Shown: positions 33,696-43,325, numbered from the stretch's first letter. The stretch: DNA of 64,000 nucleotides from Burkholderiales bacterium (GCA_016790635.1 JAEUOR010000026.1:62001-126000); one strand, 5' to 3'. The notes: generated from the letters alone by a model not told the origin. A program made the numbers and translations.

Positions 33696-34651
33696 TTCGC
33701 CTCTTGGCTGGTCTTTTCTTGTCGCTCTTCGCCGGCGCCACGCTGGCGCAGGGCTTCCCGTCGCGGCCGCTGCGCCTGGTCGTGCCTTTTCCCGCCGGCG
33801 GTCCCACCGACCTCATGGGTCGCCTGATCGCCGAGGGCATCCGCGGCCCGCTCGGGCAACCGGTGGTGGTCGAGAACCGCGCCGGCGCCAGCGGCAACGT
33901 CGGCACCGATCATGTCGCCAAGAGCGCGCCCGATGGCCACACCCTGCTGCTCTCCGGCGCCTCCTCCCTGGCGGTCAATGTGACCCTCTTCGCCAACCTG
34001 CCCTACGACCCGCGCCGCGACTTCACCCCCATCACCAAGGTGGTTGACATTCCCACCATGCTGGTGGTGCCGGCCGCTTCATCGGTGCGCTCAATCGCCG
34101 ACCTGCTGCGTTTCGCGCGCGAGCGGCCGGGCACGGTCAACTACGCCTCGCCGACCTCCGGCACCATCAACCACCTGCTCGGTGAATACATGCGCGCAAA
34201 CGAGCGCCTGGACATCGTGCACGTCCCCTACAAGGGCAACCCGGCCGCCACCGAAGCGCTGTTGCGCGGCGACGTCCATTTCATGTTCGACAACCTGTCC
34301 TCGGCGTTGCCGCACTGGCGTGCGGGCAAGCTGCGCGCCCTGGGCGTCACCGGCAGTGCGCGCGTGCCGGCAGCCACCGAAGTGCCGACCCTGGCCGAGC
34401 AGGGCTATCCCGGCTACGAAGGCACGGCATGGTTCGCCGTGCTGGCGCCGGCCGGACTGGCGCCGGAGGTGCAGGCGCGCCTCGGCACGGAAATCGTGCG
34501 CGTGCTGCGCGACGCCGAATTCGCGCGCCGCGTCGAAGGCTTCGGCATGCGCGTCGATCCCGGCACGCCGGCCGAACTGGCTGCGCTGATCGAGCGCGAC
34601 ATCCAGCGCTGGGGCGCGCTGGTCAGGAGTTCCGGCGCGCGCGCGGACTGA
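33689..34651 (+). CDS. Bug-family periplasmic substrate-binding protein
   Basis: 320 residues. The ATG at 33689 has GGAGGAAC upstream and lies inside the end of the reductase gene. A signal peptide (MLIRLLAGLFLSLFAGATLAQ) is followed by GFPSRPLRLVVPFPAGGPTD, VENRAGASGNVG and IVHVPYKGNPAAT. It is the last gene of the cluster. The 3' third of this gene is repeated in decayed form at 35700-36051, about 1.4 kb downstream. Confidence 0.92.
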   Translation: MLIRLLAGLFLSLFAGATLAQGFPSRPLRLVVPFPAGGPTDLMGRLIAEGIRGPLGQPVVVENRAGASGNVGTDHVAKSAPDGHTLLLSGASSLAVNVTLFANLPYDPRRDFTPITKVVDIPTMLVVPAASSVRSIADLLRFARERPGTVNYASPTSGTINHLLGEYMRANERLDIVHVPYKGNPAATEALLRGDVHFMFDNLSSALPHWRAGKLRALGVTGSARVPAATEVPTLAEQGYPGYEGTAWFAVLAPAGLAPEVQARLGTEIVRVLRDAEFARRVEGFGMRVDPGTPAELAALIERDIQRWGALVRSSGARAD

Positions 34652-34942
34652 CCATTGCGCGAGAGGTCGATAGAGCCTGGATCGCCCCCATTTTCCCTGC
34701 CGACTTTTAACCGGCTTCAAAGCCTAACGGCTTTCCGCCCGGGGGGATCAATCAGATCAAAGGCAGATGTCGGAAAAATTTACAACGCCTATGCTACGTC
34801 GCAAGATGCCCAAACAAAACAAAGAATAAATTATTGATTTAAAACAATAATCAAATTTTGGCGCGCTACTTGCTACATGAGCCCGTACGGAAACAGTAGT
34901 CGCCTGAGCAATTGCTAGCCCCCAAGAAACCGGAGAACCATA
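34652..34942. other. AT-rich intergenic region upstream of a PEP-CTERM gene
   Basis: 291 bases without a gene and clearly lower in GC than the rest of the window, especially 34780-34860. It contains the sigma-54-type promoter at 34858-34875, and the upstream AT-rich part could hold activator or IHF sites. The composition shift suggests this block arrived separately from the catabolic cluster. Confidence 0.6.
34858..34875 (+). promoter_or_regulatory. Sigma-54 (RpoN) -24/-12 promoter of PEP-CTERM gene
   Basis: The sequence TTGGCGCGCTACTTGCTA matches the sigma-54 consensus TGGCAC-N5-TTGC. The -24 GG is at 34860-34861 and the -12 GC at 34872-34873, exactly 12 bases apart as required. Transcription would start near 34885 and give a leader of about 58 nt. 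PEP-CTERM genes in floc-forming betaproteobacteria are reported to be under RpoN with the PrsK/PrsR two-component system, so the site fits the gene. Confidence 0.78.
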
Positions 34943-35506
34943 ATGTTGAAAAAGCTTGCATTCGTCGCCGTCGGACTGCTCTTGGCGTGTCGTTTAGCTT
35001 CTGCAACGGTAATTGATTTTGCGTCAATGCCCGATGGGCCGGTTACCACCATCGGAATCACGACCTGGTCGTTAGCCGGGGCAGGGGAAACGGGACAGCC
35101 TGTCGTCGCGAGCGGGTTCGGCGGCGGACTGTGGAATTCCTCCGACGGCGTCTTTTACCCAACCAACGACCTGCTTCGCGTCGACTTCAGCCAAGCAGTC
35201 TCGGGTGTCAATTTCACCTACAATCCCCAGGGCCTCAACGGCGATCCTAGTCAGGGATGGTATGCGTACGACAATACGCTCACGCTGATCGCGAGCGGCT
35301 CGTTTATTGACGGTCTCAATTCCTATGACCTCTCCGCGTACTCCGGGATCACCCGCATCGACTGGGACAACGGTCAGAACGATTGGCTGAGCAACCTCAC
35401 CAGGATCGAGTTCACGGAGTCTTCGCGTGTCCCGGAACCTGCGTCGCTCGCCCTTCTTGGTCTCGGTTTGGCGGGTTTGGGATTTTGCCGACGCAAGAAA
35501 GTCTAA
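34943..35506 (+). CDS. Small PEP-CTERM sorting-domain protein
   Basis: 187 residues. It starts MLKKLAFVAVGLLLACRLAS, a signal peptide, with GGAG upstream of the ATG. The ectodomain is rich in Gly, Asn, Ser and Tyr with predicted beta structure (SQAVSGVNFTYNPQG, YSGITRIDWDNG). The tail VPEPASLALLGLGLAGLGF followed by CRRKK is a canonical PEP-CTERM sorting signal. Lower GC than its neighbours, a sigma-54 promoter and a UUCG terminator make it an independent unit. Likely role: surface or matrix protein linked to exopolysaccharide. Confidence 0.9.
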   Translation: MLKKLAFVAVGLLLACRLASATVIDFASMPDGPVTTIGITTWSLAGAGETGQPVVASGFGGGLWNSSDGVFYPTNDLLRVDFSQAVSGVNFTYNPQGLNGDPSQGWYAYDNTLTLIASGSFIDGLNSYDLSAYSGITRIDWDNGQNDWLSNLTRIEFTESSRVPEPASLALLGLGLAGLGFCRRKKV

Positions 35507-35599
35507 TCCAGGTCCTTCCGCAGGCAGCGAATCCACCAAGGAACACATCGCGCTCCAATCGACCGACGCGATCGAGCCCTTCGCTGGTCCGGCATGATC

Positions 35600-35631
35600 A
35601 AACCTCGCTTCGGCGAGGTTTGTCGTTTCTG
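35600..35631 (+). terminator. Rho-independent terminator with UUCG tetraloop
   Basis: Perfect 9-bp stem AAACCTCGC (35600-35608) and GCGAGGTTT (35613-35621) closed by the very stable TTCG loop, followed by a T-containing tail. It lies 94 nt after the stop of the PEP-CTERM gene and should end its transcript. Confidence 0.8.
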
Positions 35632-35699
35632 GGCAATCATGGGCCCGCATCTACTGCGACACGGCTCCTCAGTGTCGCAGGCATACATTGCGCAGCAAG

Positions 35700-36051
35700 C
35701 CCTTCCTGCTGCCCGCGCTGGCGCGTTGGCAAGCTGCGCGCATCGAGCGTCACCGGCGGCGCAAGCGTTCCGGCAGCCGCCACAGTGCCGACCTTGGCCG
35801 AGCAGGGGTAATCTGGCTGCGAGGGCAAGGCGTGGTTCGCCGTGCTAGGCCCGACCGGACAGGTGCCGGAAGTGCAGGCGCGCCTCGGGACGGAAGTCGT
35901 GCGCGTGCTGCGCGACGCCGAATTCGCGCGCGGCGTCGAAGGCTCCGTGATGCGCGTCGACCCCGGTACAACGGTCGAACTGGCTGCGCTGATCGAGCGC
36001 GACATCCAGCGCTGGGGCACGCTGGTCAGGAGTTCCGGCGCGCGCGGACTG
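35700..36051 (+). pseudogene. Decayed copy of the 3' end of the Bug gene at 33689
   Basis: This stretch aligns base by base with the last third of the Bug gene ending at 34651. It covers LRALGVTGSARVPAATEVP through the terminal RSSGARAD region; long blocks are identical (for example around the codons for [14 protein letters not shown]). It has no start, and a TAA at 35809-35811 interrupts the frame. It is a truncated duplicate, not an independent gene. Its right edge abuts the aldolase fragment at 36055. Confidence 0.85.
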
Positions 36052-36054
36052 AGA

Positions 36055-36202
36055 GCGCCGGCGCGCTTGTTGACCACCGCCGTCCTGATCGCGTCGTGCA
36101 GGTTGTTCTCGCCCGAGGTACCGTCGGAATCGATCAGGCCCGCGCGCCCCATGTAGCAGTTGGCGACCTGGCAGCGGGTCAGGTCGATCGAGTGCTCGGA
36201 GC
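36055..36202 (-). pseudogene. Decayed fragment of the class I aldolase gene (copy of 39835-39982)
   Basis: About 148 bases align without gaps to 39835-39982, inside the fructose-bisphosphate aldolase gene, at a constant offset of 3780. The encoded minus-strand piece reads [20 protein letters not shown] versus [20 protein letters not shown] in the intact gene. It has neither start nor end and overlaps the last codons of the racemase gene at 36179. With the Bug remnant it marks a recombination scar. Confidence 0.88.
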
Positions 36203-36871
36203 ATGGTCGGCGCCAAGGCCCATCGCGCGCCGCAGTTTGGAGACCGCGCTGTCGGGGCTGGTCAGCACCGGGCAGCGCAGGCGGGCGCTGACGGCGTCGC
36301 GCGCCCGCGCTGTGGAGAAATGCGCCAGCATGACCGCGTCGCAATCCTGCAATTGTGGTGCCGTTTCGGCCAGCAGGCGATCGTGCATCGACCCGTCGCC
36401 GGCTTTCAGATGACGCATCGCCTCGGGTACCACCACGCTGCGAATGCTCGCCTTGCTGCCGCGCTCGCCCGCGGCGGCGCGGAACTCGGACTCCATCGAT
36501 GCAACGCTGGGCGCGAAGGTGGCGAGCATGCCGATACGCTCGCCGCTGGCCAGGGCTGCATCGAACATGGCCTCATTGGGTTTTAGTACCGGAACGGACA
36601 GTCGCGCCTGCACCCGCTCGATCGCCGCGCCGAAGGCAGAGCAGGTGTAGAGAATCGCGGCGGCTTGCGCGGCGAGTGCGTAGTCGGCCAGGGCCTCGAT
36701 GCGTGCCGTGATTGCGGCGGTCAAGTCGCCAGCTCGCTCGCGGTCCGGCGAGAGTGAGTCGTCCAGAAGATTGATCAGGGTTGCTTGCGGCCAATCGCGC
36801 GCGAAGGCGGCCTGTACCGGCCCCATGGCGACGGTGACGGCGTGAATCAGGGCGATGCGCGGCGCACTCAT
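36179..36871 (-). CDS. Aspartate/glutamate racemase-family protein
   Basis: 230 residues. It starts [19 protein letters not shown] and has one family cysteine in ILYTCSAFG; the second expected cysteine region reads [11 protein letters not shown] without cysteine, so two-base racemisation is doubtful. The final residues ([10 protein letters not shown]) are encoded inside the aldolase remnant, so the native C-terminus was probably replaced by the rearrangement. The ATG overlaps the TGA of the GntR gene. Function may be racemase, isomerase or decarboxylase. Confidence 0.78.
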   Translation of the reverse strand: MSAPRIALIHAVTVAMGPVQAAFARDWPQATLINLLDDSLSPDRERAGDLTAAITARIEALADYALAAQAAAILYTCSAFGAAIERVQARLSVPVLKPNEAMFDAALASGERIGMLATFAPSVASMESEFRAAAGERGSKASIRSVVVPEAMRHLKAGDGSMHDRLLAETAPQLQDCDAVMLAHFSTARARDAVSARLRCPVLTSPDSAVSKLRRAMGLGADHAPSTRST

Positions 36872-37569
36872 TCATCGATCCCCAGTCGGTCCAGCACTTC
36901 GTTGAGTTCACGAGACCAGCGTCGCTTGTGCGAGCGGTGGATCTCGACCGCGGTCTGGGGGTCGCCGCGGCGGATTGCCTCGACCACAGCCGCGTGATTG
37001 GCGTTGGAATACACCGGCCGGCTGCGCTGCGGTGTCGAGACCATGCGAAAGCGATGCGCCTTTTCGAGCAGCTGGGTGGCGATGCCGATCAGGGTGCGGT
37101 TGCCGCACATTTCCACCAGCAGGCGGTGGAAGTGATAGTCGGCTTCCGACCAGGCGGTGAGATCTTCGTTCTCGAGGGCGCGGTCCATCGCGGCAATGGC
37201 GGCGTCGAGTTGCGCGAGTTCTTCCGGCGCCAGCTTGCGCGAGGCCAGGCGCTCGGCGGCTTGCGCTTCCAGGCCGCCCAGTACTTCGTTGATCTCGCGA
37301 ATGTCGCGTGCCGAGAGCTGGGAGACGCGCATGCCGCGGCGCGGCACCAACTCGATATAGCGCTCCTGGGCCAGCCGCACCAGGGCTTCGCGGACGGGGG
37401 TGCGGCTCATGCCGAAACGCAAGGCCAGTTCCTGCTCGAGCGCATTTTGGCCGGGCGCGAATTCGCCGCGAATCACCGCTGCCTTGATACGGGCGTAGGC
37501 GATGTCGGCTTGGCGGGCTGTCGCGCCAAGGTCGCTCCTGGAAGCGTTTTGGGCGCTTTTTTCAATCAT
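36868..37569 (-). CDS. GntR/FCD-family transcriptional regulator
   Basis: 233 residues. The winged-helix DNA-binding domain covers roughly residues 20-85 (NALEQELALRFGMSRTPVRE), followed by an all-helical FCD ligand-binding domain with metal-type histidines in YHFHRLLVEMCGN. It is divergent from the Bug/dehydrogenase operon at 37642 across 72 bp containing a perfect 16-bp palindrome, and translationally coupled to the racemase gene. FCD regulators usually respond to small organic acids, matching the neighbours. Confidence 0.92.
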   Translation of the reverse strand: MIEKSAQNASRSDLGATARQADIAYARIKAAVIRGEFAPGQNALEQELALRFGMSRTPVREALVRLAQERYIELVPRRGMRVSQLSARDIREINEVLGGLEAQAAERLASRKLAPEELAQLDAAIAAMDRALENEDLTAWSEADYHFHRLLVEMCGNRTLIGIATQLLEKAHRFRMVSTPQRSRPVYSNANHAAVVEAIRRGDPQTAVEIHRSHKRRWSRELNEVLDRLGIDE

Positions 37570-37590
37570 AAATGACTGTGCTTTCTCGCC

Positions 37591-37606
37591 TTTATGCTAG
37601 CATAAA
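37591..37606. promoter_or_regulatory. Perfect 16-bp palindrome, probable GntR operator
   Basis: TTTATGCTAGCATAAA is a perfect palindrome in the 72-bp gap between the divergent GntR gene and the Bug gene. It contains -10-like TATGCT on each strand, so a bound regulator could block both promoters. Its size and symmetry fit an FCD-type GntR dimer. Confidence 0.7.
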
Positions 37607-37641
37607 CGAAGATAATGAATACGTTAAACGGGGGAAGAACC

Positions 37642-38604
37642 ATGAAAGCACGCTGGCTAGCCTGCCTTATTCTGGCCCTATTGCCCGGCCTCATGCTCGC
37701 GCAACCGTATCCCAATCGCGGCCTCAAGCTTATCGTCCCCTATCCACCCGGCGGTGGAAACGACAACCTGGCACGCCTGTTCGGCCAAAAACTGGCAGAC
37801 CGTCTGGCGCAGCCCGTGGTGATCGAAAACAGGCCTGGTGCCGCGACCGTGATCGGTACCGAACTGGCTGCGAAAGCGCCAGGCGACGGCTACACCCTGT
37901 TCCTGAGCAGTGTAGTAACGCATGCATTAATTTCGCATCTCTACCCGAAGCTGGCAGTCGATCCCTTGCGCGACTTTGTCGCCATTACCACCTTGGCGGT
38001 CGCGCCTACCGTGGTCGTTGCCAATCGCAACCTTCCTGCGAATACGCTCGCCGAGCTGATCGCTTTGCTCAAGGCCAACCCCGGCAAGTACGCCTACGCT
38101 TCGGGCGGGGCAGGCGCCACTCCGCACATTGCCGGTGAGGTGTTCAAGTCGATGAGCGGCACCGACATACTGCATGTGCCGTACAAGGGAGGCGGGCCGG
38201 CGCTGACCGACCTGATCGGAGGCCAGGTGCACGTGATGTTCGATACCGCGGCTTCCGCCATGCCTCATGTCAAGGCCGGGCGACTGAAGGCTCTGGCGCT
38301 GGCGGCGCCCAAGCGTCTTGCCGATTTTCCCGACCTGCCCACGGTCGCCGAAGCGGGTCTGCCGGGTTACTCGGTCGATTCCTGGTATTCGCTGCATGCA
38401 CCTGCCGGCACGCCGCGCGAAGTTGTTGCGCGCGTGCATGCAGAGATCGTGACGATCCAGAAAATGCCGGATGTGATCGAGCGCCTGCGTCAGCTGGGCG
38501 CAACCGCCGGCGGCATGCCGCCGGATGAATTCGATCGTTTCGTGCGCGCCGAGCATGCGCGTTACGCCACCATCATCAAGAATGCCGGCATACGCGGGGA
38601 ATGA
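37642..38604 (+). CDS. Bug-family periplasmic substrate-binding protein
   Basis: 320 residues from the ATG at 37642 (GGGGGAAG upstream). A signal peptide ends near MLAQ, then PYPNRGLKLIVPYPPGGGND, IENRPGAATVIG and ILHVPYKGGGPAL. The next gene begins one base after its stop, giving a two-gene operon with a beta-decarboxylating dehydrogenase. This coupling suggests the ligand is a hydroxy-dicarboxylate or similar substrate of that enzyme. Confidence 0.92.
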   Translation: MKARWLACLILALLPGLMLAQPYPNRGLKLIVPYPPGGGNDNLARLFGQKLADRLAQPVVIENRPGAATVIGTELAAKAPGDGYTLFLSSVVTHALISHLYPKLAVDPLRDFVAITTLAVAPTVVVANRNLPANTLAELIALLKANPGKYAYASGGAGATPHIAGEVFKSMSGTDILHVPYKGGGPALTDLIGGQVHVMFDTAASAMPHVKAGRLKALALAAPKRLADFPDLPTVAEAGLPGYSVDSWYSLHAPAGTPREVVARVHAEIVTIQKMPDVIERLRQLGATAGGMPPDEFDRFVRAEHARYATIIKNAGIRGE

Positions 38605-38605
38605 G

Positions 38606-39667
38606 GTGACGCGCATTCTCGTATTGGAAGGCGACGGTATCGGCCCCGAGATCACCGCAGCCACTCTGGCGGTGCTAGCGGCTGCCGACCGCCGCTTCGC
38701 CCTGCAACTCGCCCTCGAGCGTGCCGACATCGGTTTTGCGGCCTACAACGCCAGCGGAACAACCCTGCCCGATGCGGTGCTCGAACGCGCGCGTGCCGTG
38801 GATGGCATTCTGCTGGGGCCGATCTCGCATCTCGACTATCCGGCGCGCGATCGCGGCGGCGTCAATGTATCGGCGGCATTCCGCGTCAAGCTGGACCTGT
38901 ACGCCAATGTGCGGCCGGCGCGGAGTCGGCCCGGCATCGGCCGCACGCGCGAGGCAATGGACCTGGTGATCATGCGCGAGTGCACTGAAGGGTTTTATCC
39001 CGATCGCAACATGTTCGCCGGCTCGGGTGAGTTCATGCCCACACCGGACATCGCCATGTCATTGCGGAAGATCACCGCGCACGCCTGCGAACGCATTGCG
39101 CGACGCGCGTTCGAACTGGCGATGAAGCGCAGGCGCATGGTGACAGCGGTGCACAAGGCAAACAATTTCATCCTCACCGACGGACTGTTCCTGCGCGAGG
39201 CGCGCAAGATGGCCGAACAGTTCCCCGAAGTGCGCTACGACGAGATCATCATCGACGCCATGGCCGCCCGCCTGGTCCGCGAACCTGGCCGTTTCGACGT
39301 GGTGCTGGCGACCAACTTCTATGCCGACATCCTGTCCGACCTGGCCTCTGAGCTTTCCGGCAGCCTCGGTCTGGCAGGCTCGATCAATGCCGGCGAAACC
39401 ATGTGCGCGGCGCAGGCACAGCACGGTTCGGCGCCCGATATCGCCGGGCAGGACCGCGCCAATCCGACCTCACTGATCCTGTCGGCGGCGATGCTGCTTG
39501 AATGGCTGGGAGAGCGTCGCGACGACGCCGCACTACGGGCGGCGGCGCATGCCATCAGTACCGCGGTCGATAGCGTGCTCGCCGACCCGGCGACGCGTAC
39601 CGCCGATCTCGGCGGCACCTTGGGTACGCGCGCCTTTGCGCAAGTGGTGGCTGATCGGGTTGGTTGA
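38606..39667 (+). CDS. Isocitrate/isopropylmalate dehydrogenase-family enzyme
   Basis: 353 residues from the GTG at 38606, immediately after the Bug stop. It begins TRILVLEGDGIGPEI, carries the substrate arginines around VKLDLYANVRPARSRPG and VIMRECTEGFY, the lysine in TAVHKANNF, and the metal aspartates in NFYADILSDLASELSG. It belongs to the NAD-dependent beta-decarboxylating dehydrogenases. No leuCD or TCA genes are near, so a catabolic tartrate-, D-malate- or alkylmalate-type substrate is more likely than leucine biosynthesis. Confidence 0.88.
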   Translation: MTRILVLEGDGIGPEITAATLAVLAAADRRFALQLALERADIGFAAYNASGTTLPDAVLERARAVDGILLGPISHLDYPARDRGGVNVSAAFRVKLDLYANVRPARSRPGIGRTREAMDLVIMRECTEGFYPDRNMFAGSGEFMPTPDIAMSLRKITAHACERIARRAFELAMKRRRMVTAVHKANNFILTDGLFLREARKMAEQFPEVRYDEIIIDAMAARLVREPGRFDVVLATNFYADILSDLASELSGSLGLAGSINAGETMCAAQAQHGSAPDIAGQDRANPTSLILSAAMLLEWLGERRDDAALRAAAHAISTAVDSVLADPATRTADLGGTLGTRAFAQVVADRVG

Positions 39668-39722
39668 AGCTGAACGCGATTACGCGAAGGGCATGGCTGG
39701 ACGCTCGCGGCACCGGCCGGCC

Positions 39723-40784
<1,062 letters not shown>

Positions 40785-40973
40785 GGGTTGTTCCAAAGTT
40801 GTTCGTGGCGCATCACGCGCGGTCCGTTGATTATCCAGCCGGCGCGCCGCTCGCCGCACGACGATTCGAGGAGGACTTGCGCTTAATCAAACTCGCCGCT
40901 GGCGGCACGCCTAGGGTGACGGATACGGGCGCGCGACGCCAATGCGACGCTGCCATGAGGACGGGAGACGACC

Positions 40974-41309
40974 ATGATTGGCGGATACGAAGATCTGCGC
41001 AACGAGGTCTGCGCAATCCTGGGTTGCGAGGTCACGGTCGAGGATATCGACGTGGCCGTGGAGGCGATCGTCCACGAGGAAGGCCTGACCGCAACCACGG
41101 CGCTGATGGAATTGAACGTGCTGGCCCAGACGGACCGCGGGCGCCAGACCCTGCGCGAGGTGCTGTCCGGCTGGATCATGCACGAGCGTGATGTCGCTGC
41201 CGACGTGCGTGCGCGCCAGTGCCAGCTGGCGCTCAATCACCTGCTGCAGGCGCTGGGCGGCGAGCGCCGCCATGACGGCGCGCGGCAGACGATCGACCGA
41301 CGCTCCTAG
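40974..41309 (+). CDS. Hypothetical protein
   Basis: 111 residues, acidic and mostly helical by composition, with no signal peptide, membrane segment or cysteine cluster. It starts with MIGGYEDLRNEVCAILGCEV behind a GGGAG Shine-Dalgarno, which supports it being real. No family recognised. It is convergent with the lipoprotein gene (8 bp apart). Confidence 0.6.
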   Translation: MIGGYEDLRNEVCAILGCEVTVEDIDVAVEAIVHEEGLTATTALMELNVLAQTDRGRQTLREVLSGWIMHERDVAADVRARQCQLALNHLLQALGGERRHDGARQTIDRRS

Positions 41310-41317
41310 TCGGTTCG

Positions 41318-41995
41318 TCAGCGCAGGCAGCGCGCCTGCAGTCCGTCCAGGCGCGCGTATTCCTCGGGAGTATCGACGGCAGTCTGGCGTCGCTCGGCTT
41401 CGCGCATGCCGGCCTCGATCAGCGGCTTGACCACGCCCTCGATCGCGGCATTCATCGCGCGCTCGCCCTCGACCCTGCTCGAGGCGTAGCGCACGCGCTC
41501 GCCGATACGCTCCTTGAGCGCTGCCTCGACTTGTTCGGCGGTCTCCTTGAGAAAGCGCTCGTAGACCAGGACGTGCTTCATCTCGTGCGCGAGCGTCAGG
41601 TTGTGTTCGCAGCTGCCCGGCGCATGCTCGCGTGCGATCGCGACCTTGAGGGGTTCGACGCTCAGTCGCAGTTCAACCTGGGGACGAATGCAATGGCGTC
41701 GGGAGATCGGGGAGACGATCGCATTGCCGGTGGCGGAGAGCGTGCTCTTCATTTGCGCGCTGGTGATGCCCAGCACCAGGCGGCCGGAAGAGGCGGCGCC
41801 GCGCGCGGTGAGTTGCACGCCGCTCTGGGTCAAGTCAAGTTCGTGCTGCGCCGGCGCCGCGATGACGCGAAAGCTCGCGGCGCCGAGCTTGCTTTCGCAG
41901 ATCGCTTCGAAGGAGCGGACCAGGTCGCACCCGGTCAACAGCGCGGCTACTAAAAGCAGCGAAGCTCCGAACAGGCGTCGCGGCAGCGCGGTCAA
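41318..41995 (-). CDS. Putative lipoprotein with zincin-like HExxH motif
   Basis: 225 residues. The N-terminus MTALPRRLFGASLLLVAALL ends in the lipobox LLTGC with acylation at C23. HEMKH at 137-141 resembles a zinc-binding HExxH, with E147 a possible third ligand. C129 and further cysteines may form disulfides in the periplasm. The rest is unassigned. It lies downstream of the TRAP operon on the same strand (16 bp after it), so it could be transcribed by read-through. Peptidase function is inferred only from the motif. Confidence 0.7.
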   Translation of the reverse strand: MTALPRRLFGASLLLVAALLTGCDLVRSFEAICESKLGAASFRVIAAPAQHELDLTQSGVQLTARGAASSGRLVLGITSAQMKSTLSATGNAIVSPISRRHCIRPQVELRLSVEPLKVAIAREHAPGSCEHNLTLAHEMKHVLVYERFLKETAEQVEAALKERIGERVRYASSRVEGERAMNAAIEGVVKPLIEAGMREAERRQTAVDTPEEYARLDGLQARCLR

Positions 41996-42011
41996 ACCAA
42001 GGACTGCCGCG

Positions 42012-43325
42012 CTACTTGCCGAACGCCAGATTCGGCAACCACAATGCCATCTGCGGCACGTGGATCAAGAGCCCGGTCATGACGATCATCGAGACAAAAA
42101 ACGGCAGCGTGCCCTGGAACACCTCGTTGATCGTGCCTTCGCCGCGTACGCCCTGGATCACGTAGAGGGTCATGCCGACCGGCGGGCTGATGAGCGAAAT
42201 CTCGCACATCAAGACCATGAAGACGCCGAAGAACACCGGATCGATGCCGGCGGCGCTAATGATCGGGAAAACGATTGGCAGGGTGCCTACCAGCATCGGC
42301 AGGGTTTCGAAGAAGACGCCGAGCAGCAGATACATGACCGCCAGCACCCAAAGGAGCATGACCGGTGAGACGTCGAGCGACTTGACCATGCCGGCCACCG
42401 ACTGGGTCACGCCCAGGAGGCCCAGCACGAAATTCAGGTAGAACGCGGCCGCCAGGATCAGCATGCTCATTGCCGTCAGGCGCGCCGTGGCGCGAAACGA
42501 CTCGTGCAGCATGCGCACGGTGAGCTTGCGGTAGAGGGCAGCGACCACCAGCGAACTGGCCACACCCAGGGCCGCGCTCTCGGTGACAGTCGCCCAGCCG
42601 GTGTAGATGCCACCCATCACGACCAGGAAAACCGCCAATGGCGCCAACAGGTGCTTCAGGCGCCCGAGCTTCTCGGCCAGCGGCGGCTCGGCTTCGGCGC
42701 GTCCGGCCGAAGCAAGTTGCGGGCGCGCCCAGGCGATGACCATGATGGTGAGCATGAAGATGAGCGTCATCACCAGTCCCGGGATGACGCCCGCCGCGTA
42801 CAGGCGCCCGGCCGAGGTCTCCGTCATGGCGCCGTAGACGAGGAAGGCGATGCCCGGCGGGATCAGGTTGCCCAGAGAAGCGCCCGCGGCGATCGAGCCC
42901 AGCACCAGGCGCACGTCGTAGCTGCGTTTCTTGAAGGTCGGCAGCGCGATGGTCGAGATCGTCGCCGCGGTCGCGACGGATGAGCCCGACACCGCCGAGA
43001 ACAGCGCCGAGGCGCCGATGTTGGTGTGCAACAGCCCGCCCGGCAGCTTGTTCAGCCAGTCGGAGAGCGAGTGGTACATCTTGTCGGTCGAGCCGCCGCG
43101 CACCAGGATCTCGCCCAACAGGATGTAGAGCGGGATCGACAACAGCACGTAATCCTCGGTCGCGCCCCACAACTGGTTGCCGAAGGCGAACACCGCGCTC
43201 TTGCCCAGGTACAGGGATGCGCCCAGGAGCGCCACAGCGAACATGACCACCGCGACGTGCAGCCCCAGGAACATCAATGCCAGCATCAGCGCAAATCCGA
43301 CGCCGATCTCGAAGGCGCCGATCAT
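42012..43325 (-). CDS. dctM: TRAP transporter large permease (DctM type)
   Basis: 437 residues with about twelve hydrophobic segments. Conserved blocks include FLGLHVAVVMFAVALLG, SIPLYILLGEILVRGG, FSAVSGSSVATAATIS and GNLIPPGIAFLVYG. It is the ion-coupled transmembrane subunit of a tripartite ATP-independent periplasmic transporter. The ATG overlaps the stop of the DctQ gene (ATGA at 43322-43325). The ligand is set by the binding protein, not by this subunit. Confidence 0.92.
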   Translation of the reverse strand: MIGAFEIGVGFALMLALMFLGLHVAVVMFAVALLGASLYLGKSAVFAFGNQLWGATEDYVLLSIPLYILLGEILVRGGSTDKMYHSLSDWLNKLPGGLLHTNIGASALFSAVSGSSVATAATISTIALPTFKKRSYDVRLVLGSIAAGASLGNLIPPGIAFLVYGAMTETSAGRLYAAGVIPGLVMTLIFMLTIMVIAWARPQLASAGRAEAEPPLAEKLGRLKHLLAPLAVFLVVMGGIYTGWATVTESAALGVASSLVVAALYRKLTVRMLHESFRATARLTAMSMLILAAAFYLNFVLGLLGVTQSVAGMVKSLDVSPVMLLWVLAVMYLLLGVFFETLPMLVGTLPIVFPIISAAGIDPVFFGVFMVLMCEISLISPPVGMTLYVIQGVRGEGTINEVFQGTLPFFVSMIVMTGLLIHVPQMALWLPNLAFGK

